64,000 nt of DNA from Edwardsiella anguillarum ET080813 (lineage in GTDB: Bacteria > Pseudomonadota > Gammaproteobacteria > Enterobacterales > Enterobacteriaceae). Each line of letters begins with the position of its first letter. Position 1 is the first letter of the stretch. The stretch covers positions 1,488,001 through 1,552,000 of the forward strand of contig NZ_CP006664.1 of the NCBI RefSeq assembly GCF_000264765.2, in the 5' to 3' direction. Below the pieces are notes generated by a model. It saw nothing but the letters and a program-made list of their open reading frames with translations. It ran no database searches and was not told the origin of the DNA. Positions 10,821 through 21,998 of the stretch are shown piece after piece. The position numbers and the translations under genes are program-made.

Positions 10821-12137
10821 ATGACTCATAGCGTTACAGATATTGCTCTGATCGGCCAATTAACCCAACGGACGGTGGCGCTGGTATTAGCCGGCGGACG
10901 GGGAACCCGTCTTAATGGCCTGACCGACGGCCGGGCCAAACCCGCAGTCTATTTTGGCAGCCGTTTTCGCATCATCGACTTCACCCTTTCAAACTGTATT
11001 AACTCCGGCCTGCGCCGCGTAGGGGTGATCACCCAGTACAAGGCACACTCGCTGCTGCGTCATATTCAGCACGGCTGGTCATTTCTGCACGCCGAGCGCA
11101 ACGAGTTTATCGATCTGCTGCCGGCCCGCCAGCAGCTGGAAGAGGGATGCTGGTATCGCGGCACCGCCGATGCGGTATACCAGAATAAAGAGATCATGCA
11201 GCGTCATTACCGGCCAGAATATGTGGTGATCCTGGCTGGCGACCATATTTATAAAATGAACTATGCCCAAATGCTGCTGGATCACGTGAAGTCCGGCGCA
11301 CGCTGCACCGTCGGCTGCATCGAGGTTCCCCGCGAACAGGCCCACGCCTTTGGCGTGATGGCGGTCGATGAGCAGTTCCGCATCACCCGTTTTGAAGAAA
11401 AACCGTCGCACCCTCCGGCCATGCCGGGCAACCCGCAGCGCTCGCTGGCATCGATGGGGATCTATATCTTCAACGCCGACTATCTCTATCAGGCGCTGGA
11501 AGAGGCGCAGACCGATCCGGAAACCAGCTTCGACTTTGGCCAGGATATTATTCCGGCCGCAGTACGCGAAAGCGTCGCCTATGCACATCCCTTTGGCCGC
11601 TCCTGCATGGGGTTTACCGCCGACGGCGAAGCCTATTGGCGCGATGTCGGCACTCTGGACGCCTACTGGGAAGCCAACATCGATCTGATCAGCGCCCCGC
11701 CGCGCCTGGATCCGTTCGATCCGAACTGGCCCATCATCAGCAAACATGCCCAGCTGGCGCCGGCCCGCTTCAAGCAGTCGGCCCGCCACGCCGGTAACGT
11801 CATTGAAAACGCCCTGATCGGCGGCGGCTGCGTCATCGACAGCGCCCAGATCCATAACGCGATCCTCTCCGCGCGTGTCGAGGTCGCCCCAGAGGCGCGA
11901 ATTGAGGCCAGCGTTCTGATGCCGGAGGTCTATGTCGGGCGCGGCTGCCGCCTGCAGCGCTGCGTCATCGATCGCGGCTGCCGCCTGCCGGATGGCCTGA
12001 CCATCGGCGAAGACCCCCAGCAGGACGCGCGTTATTTTCACCGCAGCCCTAATGGGATCGTCTTAGTGACGCAAGAGGCGTTGGCCAACCTGCCGGCGGT
12101 GCGCCAGGCGGCGCCCATCATGGCCGTACCGGCCTGA
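10821..12137 (+). CDS. glgC: glucose-1-phosphate adenylyltransferase, first copy (GlgC1)
   Basis: A 438-residue ADP-glucose pyrophosphorylase, the committed step of glycogen synthesis (ATP + glucose-1-P to ADP-glucose). The nucleotide-binding LAGGRGTRL, the WYRGTADAV segment, the catalytic Asp in LAGDHIYK and the substrate Lys in EEKP are all present, and a C-terminal left-handed beta-helix region follows. It differs from the second copy at 16600 and from E. coli GlgC in the activator region: where E. coli has Lys39 and His46, this protein has Gly and Tyr. ATG 10821 has a good ribosome site and matches the family start; an upstream in-frame extension looks spurious. It stands 234 bases before glgB. 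Confidence 0.93.
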   Translation: MTHSVTDIALIGQLTQRTVALVLAGGRGTRLNGLTDGRAKPAVYFGSRFRIIDFTLSNCINSGLRRVGVITQYKAHSLLRHIQHGWSFLHAERNEFIDLLPARQQLEEGCWYRGTADAVYQNKEIMQRHYRPEYVVILAGDHIYKMNYAQMLLDHVKSGARCTVGCIEVPREQAHAFGVMAVDEQFRITRFEEKPSHPPAMPGNPQRSLASMGIYIFNADYLYQALEEAQTDPETSFDFGQDIIPAAVRESVAYAHPFGRSCMGFTADGEAYWRDVGTLDAYWEANIDLISAPPRLDPFDPNWPIISKHAQLAPARFKQSARHAGNVIENALIGGGCVIDSAQIHNAILSARVEVAPEARIEASVLMPEVYVGRGCRLQRCVIDRGCRLPDGLTIGEDPQQDARYFHRSPNGIVLVTQEALANLPAVRQAAPIMAVPA

Positions 12138-12371
12138 CGGCAAAAAGTGCGCCGGGCCTTATCCGCCGCCCAAAGCTGACTATGCTTAATCAGGGTCGCG
12201 GCGGCCAAAGCCCGCCATCGCGCATTAAGGAAACATTTTTGCGCTGCGGGGTGCCGATGTCCCCTGTCAGCGCCCAGACTGAATGGCCGGCATGAGGATG
12301 CACCCCGTTCCCCTGCTCCGTCGCTTTTAGGGTAGAACGCACCCCCTGCCGTCAATTAAAGGAAGAATGCC

Positions 12372-14582
12372 ATGTCCGAACTTCCCAGCACTCACAAGAT
12401 CCAACAACTGCTCGCCGGCCAGTGCGCCGATCCCTTCGCTCTGCTGGGGATGCACACGACGGCCAAAGGGCTGGCCGTGCGGGCGCTGATGCCCGAGGCA
12501 GAATCGGTTCAGGTGGTCGACCGTAAAAACGGGCGCACGCTGGCTACGCTGGAGCGGCTCCATGAGGGCGGTTTCTTCTGCGGCCTAGTGCCGCGGCGTA
12601 AGAATCCCTTCCCTTATCTACTGCGCGTCACCTGGGCCAATCATCAGCAGCTACTGGAAGATCCCTACCGTTTCGGGCCATTGTTAGGCGAGATCGATAA
12701 CTGGCTGCTTAAAGAGGGCACCCATCTGCGTCCCTATGAGCGGCTGGGCGCCCACCTGACCCAACTGGCCGATATCCGCGGCGTCAGCTTCGCCGTCTGG
12801 GCACCCAACGCCCAGCGCGTCTCGGTGGTCGGCAACTTTAACGTCTGGGACGGGCGCCGCCATCCGATGCGCCTGCGCCGGGAAAGCGGCATCTGGGAGC
12901 TGTTCATCCCCGGCGTAGAAGCGGGTGAGCTGTATAAGTTTGAGCTGATCGACGCCCGCGGCGAGCGGGTGCTGAAAGCCGATCCCTACGCCTTTGAAGC
13001 CCAGATGCGGCCGGATACCGCCTCGCTGGTCGCCCCGCTGCCGGAAAGAAGCGCCATCAGCGCCCAACGAAGCGCCGCCAATGGCTTCAGCGCCCCGATC
13101 TCCATCTATGAGGTGCACCTCGGCTCCTGGCGACGCCACAGCGACAACGGCTACTGGCTGAGCTACCGGGAGATGGCCGAGCAGCTCATCCCCTATGTCA
13201 AAGAGATGGGCTTTACCCATATCGAGCTGCTGCCGATCAATGAACACCCCTTCGACGGCTCCTGGGGCTATCAGCCGCTGGGGCTATACGCACCGACCCG
13301 GCGCTATGGCACGCCGCAGGAGTTCCGCGAATTTATCGATGCCGCCCACGCCGCCGGGATCAACGTCCTGCTCGACTGGGTTCCCGGCCACTTTCCCAGC
13401 GACGAGTGGGGGCTGGCCAACTTCGACGGCACCGCGCTGTATGAATATGCCGATCCGCGCGAAGGCTTCCACCAAGACTGGAATACCCTGATCTACAACT
13501 ATGGTCGCTATGAGGTGCGTAACTTCCTGGCGGGCAACGCCCTGTTCTGGCAGGAGCGCTATGGCATCGACGGCCTGCGCGTCGACGCCGTGGCCTCGAT
13601 GGTCTACCGCGACTACAGCCGCGCCGCGGGCGAATGGGTTCCCAACTGCCACGGCGGAAACCAGAATCTGGAGGCCATCGAGTTCCTGCGCTATACCAAC
13701 CGGACCCTGGGAGAACAGCAGCCCGGCAGCGTCTGCATGGCCGAAGAGTCCACCGACTTTTCCGGCGTCACCCTGCCGCCGGACACCGGCGGCCTGGGCT
13801 TCCACTTCAAGTGGAACATGGGCTGGATGCACGATACCCTCAACTACATGAAGCACGATCCGGTCTATCGCAAATACCATCACAATCTGATGACCTTCGG
13901 CCTGCTGTACGCCTGGAGCGAAAACTTTGTGCTGGCCCTCTCCCACGACGAGGTCGTGCACGGCAAGGGCTCGCTGCTGGATAAAATGCCCGGTGACGCC
14001 TGGCAGAAATTCGCCAACCTGCGCGCCTACTACGGCTTTATGTGGGCGCATCCCGGCAAAAAGCTGCTGTTTATGGGCGGGGAATTTGCCCAGGGGCGCG
14101 AATGGAACCACGAGTCCAGCCTGGACTGGCACCTGCTGGAGGGCGAAGATAACGAGCACCACGGCGTCCAGCGACTGGTGCGGGATCTGAACCTCTGCTA
14201 TCGCAACTGCGGCGCCCTACACCGCTGGGACTGCGACGCGCGCGGCTTCCGCTGGCGAGTGGTCGATGACGATCAGAACTCGGTCTTCGCCTTTGTCCGC
14301 CGCGACGATATGGGCAATGAGGTGCTGGTGGTCAGTAACTTTACGCCGGTTCCGCGTCATCACTACCGTATCGGCGTCGATCTGCCGGGGCGCTATCGCG
14401 AAATTCTCAATACCGACTCCAGCCACTACCACGGCAGCAACAGTGGCAATCAGGGCGGCGTACTCAGCGAGGCGGTGGGCAGCCACGGCTGTGAGTACTC
14501 CATCCAGCTAACCCTGCCGCCGCTGTCGACGCTCTATCTGTGTCTGGATAATGGGGACGGAGACGATGCTCAGGCCGGGTAA
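12372..14582 (+). CDS. glgB: 1,4-alpha-glucan branching enzyme GlgB
   Basis: A 736-residue glycoside hydrolase family 13 enzyme that introduces alpha-1,6 branches into glycogen (E. coli GlgB, 728 aa). It has an N-terminal carbohydrate-binding region, a second beta-sandwich domain with [15 protein letters not shown], the catalytic barrel with nucleophile Asp405 in [10 protein letters not shown] and acid/base Glu458 in CMAEES (the same numbers as in E. coli), and a C-terminal all-beta domain. AAAGGAAGAATGCC precedes ATG 12372. It overlaps glgX by 17 bases, indicating translational coupling in the glgB-glgX-glgC2-glgA-glgP operon. Confidence 0.97.
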   Translation: MSELPSTHKIQQLLAGQCADPFALLGMHTTAKGLAVRALMPEAESVQVVDRKNGRTLATLERLHEGGFFCGLVPRRKNPFPYLLRVTWANHQQLLEDPYRFGPLLGEIDNWLLKEGTHLRPYERLGAHLTQLADIRGVSFAVWAPNAQRVSVVGNFNVWDGRRHPMRLRRESGIWELFIPGVEAGELYKFELIDARGERVLKADPYAFEAQMRPDTASLVAPLPERSAISAQRSAANGFSAPISIYEVHLGSWRRHSDNGYWLSYREMAEQLIPYVKEMGFTHIELLPINEHPFDGSWGYQPLGLYAPTRRYGTPQEFREFIDAAHAAGINVLLDWVPGHFPSDEWGLANFDGTALYEYADPREGFHQDWNTLIYNYGRYEVRNFLAGNALFWQERYGIDGLRVDAVASMVYRDYSRAAGEWVPNCHGGNQNLEAIEFLRYTNRTLGEQQPGSVCMAEESTDFSGVTLPPDTGGLGFHFKWNMGWMHDTLNYMKHDPVYRKYHHNLMTFGLLYAWSENFVLALSHDEVVHGKGSLLDKMPGDAWQKFANLRAYYGFMWAHPGKKLLFMGGEFAQGREWNHESSLDWHLLEGEDNEHHGVQRLVRDLNLCYRNCGALHRWDCDARGFRWRVVDDDQNSVFAFVRRDDMGNEVLVVSNFTPVPRHHYRIGVDLPGRYREILNTDSSHYHGSNSGNQGGVLSEAVGSHGCEYSIQLTLPPLSTLYLCLDNGDGDDAQAG

Positions 14583-16545
14583 ACCCTACCCACTGGGCGC
14601 GCATCTGACGCCGCAGGGGGTCAACTTCGCCATCTACTCGGCGCACGCGCAGCGCATAGAGCTGTGCCTGTTCGATAGGGACGGCCATCAACAGTCCTAT
14701 GAACTGCCGGCGCGCAGCGGCGATATTTGGCACGGCCTACTGCCCGGCGGATACGCCGGGCTGGAGTACACCTACCGCGTATACGGCCCCTGGCAGCCGG
14801 AGAAAGGGCTGCGTTTTAACCCGGCCAAGATGGTGCTGGATCCCTATGCGCGGGCGCTGAGCCACACGCTGCCGGCGGACGACCGCCTGTGCGGTGGCCT
14901 GAGCGATCCGGACTGGCGTGACAACCGTGACCTGCTACCGCGCTGCATCGTCAGCGACGAGCAGTATGCCTGGCGGGAGGATGCGCCGCCCAATACGCCC
15001 TGGGGCAGCACGGTTATCTACGAGGCCCACGTCCGCGGCCTGACCCGGCTGCATCCCGGCATCCCGCCGGATCTGCGCGGCAGCTACGCGGCGCTGGCCC
15101 ACCCCATCATGCTGGAGCATTACGCCCGTCTGGGGATCACCGCCCTGGAACTGCTCCCCATCCAGCTGCATGCGGATGAGCCCCGCCTGCAGCGGCTGGG
15201 GCTAAGCAACTACTGGGGGTACAACGTGCTGGCCCCCTTCGCCATTGAACCGCGCTACCACTCCGGGCGTCCCGGCACCACGCCGCTGAGCGAATTCTGC
15301 GCCGCCGTCAACGCCCTGCACCGTGCGGGGATCGAGGTGATACTCGACGTGGTGTTTAACCATACCGCAGAGTTGGACGAGCGCGGACCGATGGTCTCGC
15401 TGCGCGGCATCGATAACCGCAGCTACTACTGGCGCAACGGGCAGGGTGCCTTGGAAAACTGGAGCGGCTGCGGCAATACCCTGCGGCTGACCAAGACCCA
15501 CAGCGTGCAGTGGGTCATGGATTGCCTACGCTACTGGGTAGAAACCTGTCACGTTGATGGATTCCGCTTCGATCTGGGAACAGTACTGGGGCGGACGCCG
15601 GACTTTGTCCGCCACTCCCCCCTGTTTGTCGCCATCGCCCAGGATCCGCTGCTGGCGCGGGTTAAATTTATTGCTGAGCCCTGGGATATCGGTCCAAACG
15701 GCTACCAACTGGGCCATTTTCCCCAATACTTCGCCGAGTGGAACGATCGCTTCCGCGATGATATGCGCCGTTTCTGGCTGCATAGCGATCTGCCCAACGG
15801 CCTCTTCGCTACCCGTTTCGCCGCCTCCAGCGATCTGTTTCGTCACCACGGGCGCACGCCCTCGTCCAGCATCAACCACATCACCTGCCATGATGGATTC
15901 ACCCTGCGCGACCTGCTCAGCTACAGCCAGCGCCATAACCAGGCTAACGGGGAGAACAACCGCGACGGTAATACCCACAATTACAGCCACAACCATGGCG
16001 TAGAGGGCATTGATGCCGAGGATGAGATCCAGGCGCGGCGCCAAGCCAGCGCCCGAGCGCTGCTCACCGCGCTGCTGCTGGCGCAGGGGACGCCAATGCT
16101 GCTGGCCGGAGATGAGATTGGCCATAGCCAGCAGGGCAACAATAACGCCTACTGTCAGGATAACCCCATCACCTGGCTCGACTGGCGCCAGGCCGACGAG
16201 GGACTGCTGCAGTTTACCGCCCAGCTGATCCACCTGCGCCGCCGTATCGCGACGCTGACCGACAATCGCTGGTGGAACGAGAATGACGGCAGCGTACGCT
16301 GGCTGAATGCCGATGCCCAGCCCATGACGGAGGCGCAGTGGCAGGCGGTGCCCCCCGTGGCGCTGCAGATCCTGCTGGCGGAGCAGTGGTTATTAGTGAT
16401 CAACGGCGGGCCACAGGCGCAGGCGATCGTCCTGCCGCCGGGCGACTGGCATATTCCGCCGCCGTTTGCCGTATTACGGGAAGACATGCAGGGCGGATGC
16501 CAGCATCTTGCGGCGCGCAGCTGCTGTCTTTTTATGCGCATTTAG
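14566..16545 (+). CDS. glgX: glycogen debranching enzyme GlgX
   Basis: A 659-residue isoamylase-type GH13 enzyme that removes the short limit-dextrin branches left by glycogen phosphorylase (E. coli GlgX, 657 aa). The catalytic pair sits at Asp336 in GFRFDLGTV and Glu371 in FIAEPWDI, with the third acid in [11 protein letters not shown] start it at ATG 14566, inside the end of glgB, because a GGGGACGGAG ribosome site precedes it and the resulting [13 protein letters not shown] matches the family; an upstream ATG at 14551 is less likely. glgC2 follows after 54 bases. Confidence 0.95.
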   Translation: MLRPGKPYPLGAHLTPQGVNFAIYSAHAQRIELCLFDRDGHQQSYELPARSGDIWHGLLPGGYAGLEYTYRVYGPWQPEKGLRFNPAKMVLDPYARALSHTLPADDRLCGGLSDPDWRDNRDLLPRCIVSDEQYAWREDAPPNTPWGSTVIYEAHVRGLTRLHPGIPPDLRGSYAALAHPIMLEHYARLGITALELLPIQLHADEPRLQRLGLSNYWGYNVLAPFAIEPRYHSGRPGTTPLSEFCAAVNALHRAGIEVILDVVFNHTAELDERGPMVSLRGIDNRSYYWRNGQGALENWSGCGNTLRLTKTHSVQWVMDCLRYWVETCHVDGFRFDLGTVLGRTPDFVRHSPLFVAIAQDPLLARVKFIAEPWDIGPNGYQLGHFPQYFAEWNDRFRDDMRRFWLHSDLPNGLFATRFAASSDLFRHHGRTPSSSINHITCHDGFTLRDLLSYSQRHNQANGENNRDGNTHNYSHNHGVEGIDAEDEIQARRQASARALLTALLLAQGTPMLLAGDEIGHSQQGNNNAYCQDNPITWLDWRQADEGLLQFTAQLIHLRRRIATLTDNRWWNENDGSVRWLNADAQPMTEAQWQAVPPVALQILLAEQWLLVINGGPQAQAIVLPPGDWHIPPPFAVLREDMQGGCQHLAARSCCLFMRI

Positions 16546-16599
16546 CGCGCTGGCGCTGCGTCCTTGACGGCGCGAGCGGCCTTTTATAAGGAGTCGGAA

Positions 16600-17898
16600 A
16601 TGGTGAAATCGGACAATCAAAATAAACTGATGTTGGCCCGCCAACTGCCGCAGCAGTCCGTTGCGCTGATCCTGGCCGGCGGCCGCGGCTCGCGCCTGAA
16701 AGATCTCACCAAGACCCGCGCCAAGCCGGCGGTCCACTTTGGCGGGAAGTTCCGCATTATCGACTTTGCGCTCTCCAACTGTATCAACTCCGGCATTCGG
16801 CGCATCGGGGTGATCACCCAGTACCACTCCCATACGCTGGTGCAGCACATCCAGCGCGGCTGGTCGATCCTCAACGAATCCATGAACGAGTTTGTCGATC
16901 TGCTGCCAGCCCAGCAGCGCGATGCCTCGGAAACCTGGTATCGCGGCACCGCCGACGCCGTTTACCAAAACCTGGACATCATCCGCCGCTATCAGGCGGA
17001 CTACGTGGTGATCCTGGCCGGCGACCATATTTACAAGATGGACTACTCGCGCATGCTGCTCGACCACGTGGAAAACGGCGCCGGCTGCACCGTCGCCTGT
17101 ATCCCGGTGCCGCGCGCCGAAGCCAACGCCTTTGGGGTGATGGAAGTCAGCGACGACCACCGTATCCTCAAGTTTTTAGAAAAACCGGCCCAGCCGCCGG
17201 GCATGCCGGGCGATCCCGAAATGTCCCTGGCCAGCATGGGGATCTATGTATTCAACGCCGATTACCTGTTTCAACTGCTGGAGGAGGATATTCATACCCC
17301 CGGCTCCTGCCACGACTTCGGCCAAGATTTGATCCCTAAGGCCACCGCGCAGGGCCGTGCCTGGGCGCACCCGTTCACGCTCTCCTGCGTCACCAGCGGG
17401 AACGCCGATACCCCGCCCTACTGGCGCGATGTCGGCACCTTGGACGCCTACTGGCGGGCCAACCTCGATCTGGCATCGGTCACCCCGGAGCTGGATATGT
17501 ACGATAACCACTGGCCGATCCGCACCTACATGGAGTCGCTGCCGCCGGCCAAGTTTGTGCAGGACCGCTCGGGGAGCCACGGTATGACCATGAACTCGCT
17601 GGTCTCCGGCGGCTGCATCATCTCCGGCTCGGTCGTCGTGCACTCCGTGCTGTTCCCGCGCGTTCGCATTAACTCCTTCTGCACCATCGACTCCTCCGTG
17701 CTGCTGCCGGATGTCTACATCGGACGCTCCTGTCGGCTGCGCCGCTGCATCGTCGATCGCGCCTGCCATCTGCCGGAGGGCATGGTCATCGGTGAAAACG
17801 CCGAAGAGGACAGCCGCCGTTTTTACCGTTCGGAAAGCGGCATCGTATTGGTCACGCGTGAAATGCTCGCGCGTCTGTCATCATCCCCTGCGGCCTGA
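16600..17898 (+). CDS. glgC: glucose-1-phosphate adenylyltransferase, second copy (GlgC2)
   Basis: A 432-residue ADP-glucose pyrophosphorylase that is the true positional and sequence counterpart of E. coli GlgC (431 aa): N-terminal [50 protein letters not shown] and the ending VTREML all match. Compared with E. coli, the activator lysine at position 39 is Thr, but Lys is present at the neighbouring position 38 and His46 is kept. ATG 16600 has a perfect AAGGAG six bases upstream. It lies between glgX and glgA (24 bases) as in E. coli. The copy at 10821 is its divergent paralogue. Confidence 0.96.
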   Translation: MVKSDNQNKLMLARQLPQQSVALILAGGRGSRLKDLTKTRAKPAVHFGGKFRIIDFALSNCINSGIRRIGVITQYHSHTLVQHIQRGWSILNESMNEFVDLLPAQQRDASETWYRGTADAVYQNLDIIRRYQADYVVILAGDHIYKMDYSRMLLDHVENGAGCTVACIPVPRAEANAFGVMEVSDDHRILKFLEKPAQPPGMPGDPEMSLASMGIYVFNADYLFQLLEEDIHTPGSCHDFGQDLIPKATAQGRAWAHPFTLSCVTSGNADTPPYWRDVGTLDAYWRANLDLASVTPELDMYDNHWPIRTYMESLPPAKFVQDRSGSHGMTMNSLVSGGCIISGSVVVHSVLFPRVRINSFCTIDSSVLLPDVYIGRSCRLRRCIVDRACHLPEGMVIGENAEEDSRRFYRSESGIVLVTREMLARLSSSPAA

Positions 17899-17922
17899 TC
17901 GGCCGCAGGCACAGGAGCAATA

Positions 17923-19356
17923 ATGTACGTCTTACACGTGTGTTCTGAACTTTTTCCGCTGCTGAAAACCGGCGGCCTGGCCGATGTGGTCGGCGCTATG
18001 CCCGCCGCCCAGATAGCCCAGGGCGCCAACGTGCGCGTACTGGTGCCGGGGTTCCCGGCCATCTGCGCCGGGATCCCGGACAGCGATGAAGTGGCTACCC
18101 TGGACACCTTTGCTGGGCGAGTAACCCTGCGCTATGGGGTCTACCGCGGCGTCGGGGTCTATCTGATCGACGCGCCCCATCTGTATCAGCGCCCCGGCAG
18201 CCCCTACCACGATCAGTGGCAGAACGCCTATGGCGACAACCACCTGCGCTTTGCGCTGCTCGGCTGGATCGCCGCCGAACTGGCCTGTAACTGCGATCCC
18301 TTCTGGCGCCCACAGGTAGTTCACGCCCACGACTGGCACGCCGGTCTAGCCTGTGCCTACCTGGCGGCGCGCGGCAACCCTGCCCGCTCGGTCTTTACCG
18401 TACACAACCTGGCCTACCAGGGGCTGTTCAACGCCCGCCATCTGGACGAGCTAGCCCTGCCCCATCACTTCTTCCAAATTTACGGGCTGGAGTTTCACGG
18501 CCAAATCTCCTTCATGAAGGCCGGTCTGTACTATGCCGACCACGTGACCACCGTCAGTCCGACCTATGCGCAGGAGATAACGCATCCCGAGTTTGCCTAT
18601 GGCATGGAGGGGCTGCTGCAGTGGCGCGCCCGGGAGGGCACCCTGAGCGGGATCCTCAACGGCGTAGACGATACCATTTGGAACCCGGCCAGTGACGCGC
18701 TGATCGCCCGCACCTACCGGCGGGAGACGCTGCGCGATAAGGCGGATAACAAGCTGCATCTGCAGACGGCCATGGGGCTGGAGGTTGACGCCGACAAACC
18801 GCTGTTCGCTGTGGTCAGCCGCCTCACCGGTCAGAAAGGGCTTGATCTGCTGCTGGCGGCGCTGCCTACGCTGCTGGAGGGCGGTGCTCAGCTGGCGCTG
18901 CTCGGCGCCGGCGACGCCCAGCTGCAGGAGGCGTTTCTCGCCGTCGCCGCAGAATACCCCGGACAGGTCGGCGTCCAGATCGGCTACCACGAAGCCTTCT
19001 CGCACCGCATCATGGCCGGCGCCGACGTGATCGTGGTACCCAGTCGATTTGAGCCCTGTGGGCTGACCCAGCTGTACGGCCTTAAATACGGCTCGCTGCC
19101 GCTGGTGCGTCACACCGGCGGCCTGGCCGACACGGTCAGCGACTGTGCGCTGGAAAACCTGGCCGACGGCAGCGCCACCGGCTTCGTCTTCCATGACGCC
19201 AACGCCGCCGACCTCGCCAGCGCCATCCGTCGGGCGCTGGTATTGTGGAACCGTCCGACCCTGTGGCGCTACGTGCAGCGCCAGGCCATGGCGCAGTCAT
19301 TCGGCTGGGATTTGGCCGCCGAACGCTATCTGGCGCTGTACCGCCAACTGCTGTAG
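17923..19356 (+). CDS. glgA: glycogen synthase GlgA
   Basis: A 477-residue GT5 enzyme, exactly the E. coli length, which transfers glucose from ADP-glucose to growing glycogen chains. Lys15 in [13 protein letters not shown] binds ADP-glucose; the HAHDWHAGL and TVHNLAYQG segments, and Glu377 in [18 protein letters not shown], form the rest of the active site. CAGGAGCAATA precedes ATG 17923. It is followed by 145 GC-rich bases, then glgP, in the same direction. Confidence 0.98.
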   Translation: MYVLHVCSELFPLLKTGGLADVVGAMPAAQIAQGANVRVLVPGFPAICAGIPDSDEVATLDTFAGRVTLRYGVYRGVGVYLIDAPHLYQRPGSPYHDQWQNAYGDNHLRFALLGWIAAELACNCDPFWRPQVVHAHDWHAGLACAYLAARGNPARSVFTVHNLAYQGLFNARHLDELALPHHFFQIYGLEFHGQISFMKAGLYYADHVTTVSPTYAQEITHPEFAYGMEGLLQWRAREGTLSGILNGVDDTIWNPASDALIARTYRRETLRDKADNKLHLQTAMGLEVDADKPLFAVVSRLTGQKGLDLLLAALPTLLEGGAQLALLGAGDAQLQEAFLAVAAEYPGQVGVQIGYHEAFSHRIMAGADVIVVPSRFEPCGLTQLYGLKYGSLPLVRHTGGLADTVSDCALENLADGSATGFVFHDANAADLASAIRRALVLWNRPTLWRYVQRQAMAQSFGWDLAAERYLALYRQLL

Positions 19357-19501
19357 GCGACGCCTACGCGGCCATACGATGCAGGCCGGCGCAGGCCGGC
19401 CCTCTGGCGGAGCGCCCCCTGGCGGCAAACGGATATGCGCGGGGGCCAACGCCGTACTACTATAACCGGGCATGGCCCGGCACCGAGGATCGGGAGCTGT
19501 C

Positions 19502-21952
19502 ATGATTAACTCACCCTTTAACTATACGTCCCCCGTGGTCAGCGTTGAGGCGCTCAAACACTCTATTGCCTATAAGCTGATGTTTACCGTCGGCAAGGAT
19601 CCCTCCGTCGCCAACCAGCACGACTGGCTGAATGCGACCCTGTTCGCCGTTCGCGACCGTATCGTTGAGTGCTGGCTGCGCTCGGTTCGCGCCCAGTACT
19701 CGCAGGATCTACGCCAGGTCTACTACCTTTCGATGGAGTTCCTGCTGGGACGTACCCTCTCCAACGCCCTGATGGCGATCGGCGTGTACGACGAGACCAA
19801 GAAAGCGCTCGATGAAATGGGCATCGATCTGGATGAGCTGCTGAACGAGGAGCTGGACCCGGGGCTTGGCAACGGCGGTCTGGGGCGGCTGGCGGCCTGT
19901 TTCCTGGACTCGATGGCGACCCAGGGTCTACCGGCCAACGGCTATGGCATCCGCTATGAATATGGCATGTTCAAACAGAATATCGTCAACGGGCAGCAGG
20001 CCGAATCACCGGACAACTGGCTGGAGTATGGCAACGCCTGGGAGTTCGTCCGCCACAATACCCGCTACCGGGTTCGCTTTGGCGGCCGTATCCAGCAGGA
20101 GGGCAACCGCAGCCGCTGGCTGGAGACCGAAGAGGTCCTGGCGCTGGCCTACGATCAGATAATCCCCGGCTTTGATATCTGCGCGACCAATACCCTGCGC
20201 CTGTGGTCGGCGCGCGCCAGCAGCGAGATTAACCTGGGTAAATTCAACCAGGGAGACTACTTTGCCGCCGTTGAGGATAAAAATCACTCGGAAAACGTAT
20301 CGCGCGTACTCTACCCGGACGACTCGACCTACTGCGGGCGCGAACTGCGTCTGCGCCAGGAGTACTTTCTGGTCTCGGCGACGGTACAGGACATCATCAG
20401 CCGTCATCTGCTCACCCACCATCGGCTGGACAACCTGGCAGACAAGGTGGCCATCCACCTGAATGACACCCATCCGGTGCTCTCCATTCCGGAGCTGATG
20501 CGCCTGCTGATCGACGAGCATCACTACGACTGGGAGCAGGCCTGGCAGGCCGTCATGCAGATATTCTCCTATACCAACCACACCCTGATGAGCGAGGCGC
20601 TGGAAACCTGGCCGGTGGATATGCTGGGGCGTATTCTGCCACGCCATCTACAGATCATCTTTGAGATCAACGACCACTTTCTCAAGGAGGTGCAGAACGC
20701 CTACCCCGACGACGATGCCCTGCTGCGCCGGGTGTCGATCATCGATGAGAGCAACGGCCGTCAGGTGCGCATGGCCTGGCTGGCGGTGGTTGCCAGCCAC
20801 AAGGTCAACGGCGTCTCCAAGCTGCACTCAGAGCTGATGGTCACCTCGCTGTTCGCCGACTTCGCCCGCCTGTTCCCTGGGCGCTTCTGTAATAAAACCA
20901 ACGGAATCACTCCCCGCCGCTGGCTGGCGCAGGCCAATCAGTCCCTGTCAAAGGTGCTGGACGGCGCTATCGGTCAGCGCTGGCGCACCGACCTGAGCAT
21001 GCTCAGCGAGCTGCTGCCGCACGCCGACTATCCCACCTTTATCCGCGAAATTCAGCTGGCCAAGCAGCACAATAAGCGCCAGCTGGCGATGTACGTCGCG
21101 CTACACCTGAATACGGTGATTAATCCCAAGGCGCTGTTTGACGTCCAGGTCAAACGCATTCACGAATATAAGCGCCAGCTGCTCAACGTGCTGCACATCA
21201 TTACGCTGTATAACCGTATCCTGCAGGAGCCGGACGCGGAGCGGGTACCGCGGGTGAAAATCTTCGCCGGCAAGGCGGCCTCCGCCTACTACAATGCCAA
21301 GCTGATCATCCGCCTGATCAACGACGTCGCCAGGGTGATCAACGCCGACGAGCGGCTGGGCGGTCAGCTGAAGGTCGTATTCATCCCCAACTACAGCGTC
21401 AGCCTGGCGCAGCTGATCATTCCGGCGGCCGATCTGTCGGAGCAGATCTCAACCGCCGGCACCGAGGCCTCCGGCACCAGCAACATGAAGTTCGCCCTCA
21501 ACGGCGCGCTGACTATCGGCACCCTGGACGGCGCCAACGTCGAGATCCGCGAGCGAGTCGGCGCCGAAAACATGTTTATCTTCGGCAATACCACCGAGGA
21601 GGTGGAGGCGCTGCGGCGTAACGGCTATAACCCACGCGACTACTACGAACGCGATCCGGAGCTGAACCAGGCGCTGAACCAGATAGCCTCCGGGCTGTTC
21701 TGCCCAGAGGAGCCGCGGCGCTACGCCAGTCTGTTTGATTCGCTGATTAACTTCGGCGATCACTATCAGCTGCTGGCGGACTACCGCAGCTATGTCGATA
21801 TGCAGGATCAGGTGGATGAGGTGTATGCGCACCCCGACGAGTGGGCGCGTAAGGCGCTGCTGAATATCGCCAACATGGGGTATTTCTCGTCTGACCGCAC
21901 CATTCGTGAGTATGCCGACGAGATCTGGCAGATCAAACCGGTCAAGCTCTGA
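19502..21952 (+). CDS. glgP: glycogen phosphorylase GlgP
   Basis: An 816-residue GT35 phosphorylase that releases glucose-1-phosphate from glycogen (E. coli GlgP, 815 aa). The N-terminal [20 protein letters not shown] is a GlgP signature absent from MalP, and the pyridoxal-phosphate lysine is near residue 663 in [14 protein letters not shown] 19502 is preceded by GGGAGCTG; a longer reading from 19472 adds ten unrelated residues. It closes the glg operon and is followed at once by a strong terminator. Together with MalP (5832) this gives two phosphorylases of different chain preference in one gene block. Confidence 0.97.
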   Translation: MINSPFNYTSPVVSVEALKHSIAYKLMFTVGKDPSVANQHDWLNATLFAVRDRIVECWLRSVRAQYSQDLRQVYYLSMEFLLGRTLSNALMAIGVYDETKKALDEMGIDLDELLNEELDPGLGNGGLGRLAACFLDSMATQGLPANGYGIRYEYGMFKQNIVNGQQAESPDNWLEYGNAWEFVRHNTRYRVRFGGRIQQEGNRSRWLETEEVLALAYDQIIPGFDICATNTLRLWSARASSEINLGKFNQGDYFAAVEDKNHSENVSRVLYPDDSTYCGRELRLRQEYFLVSATVQDIISRHLLTHHRLDNLADKVAIHLNDTHPVLSIPELMRLLIDEHHYDWEQAWQAVMQIFSYTNHTLMSEALETWPVDMLGRILPRHLQIIFEINDHFLKEVQNAYPDDDALLRRVSIIDESNGRQVRMAWLAVVASHKVNGVSKLHSELMVTSLFADFARLFPGRFCNKTNGITPRRWLAQANQSLSKVLDGAIGQRWRTDLSMLSELLPHADYPTFIREIQLAKQHNKRQLAMYVALHLNTVINPKALFDVQVKRIHEYKRQLLNVLHIITLYNRILQEPDAERVPRVKIFAGKAASAYYNAKLIIRLINDVARVINADERLGGQLKVVFIPNYSVSLAQLIIPAADLSEQISTAGTEASGTSNMKFALNGALTIGTLDGANVEIRERVGAENMFIFGNTTEEVEALRRNGYNPRDYYERDPELNQALNQIASGLFCPEEPRRYASLFDSLINFGDHYQLLADYRSYVDMQDQVDEVYAHPDEWARKALLNIANMGYFSSDRTIREYADEIWQIKPVKL

Positions 21953-21964
21953 GTAGCCCAGCGT

Positions 21965-21998
21965 GCCAAGGCCTCCCGCAGGAGGCCTTGGCTATTTT
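21965..21998. terminator. intrinsic terminator between glgP and glpD
   Basis: A perfect 12-bp stem (GCCAAGGCCTCC, 21965-21976, with its complement 21981-21992) and a 4-base loop are followed by TATTTT. It sits between the convergent glgP and glpD stops and touches the glpD stop codon, so it can serve glgP and probably both directions. Confidence 0.88.

Noticed and set aside
11079-12041. A 320-codon minus-strand frame opposite glgC1
   Set aside because: Antisense shadow of glgC1; composition and lack of start signals argue against a gene.
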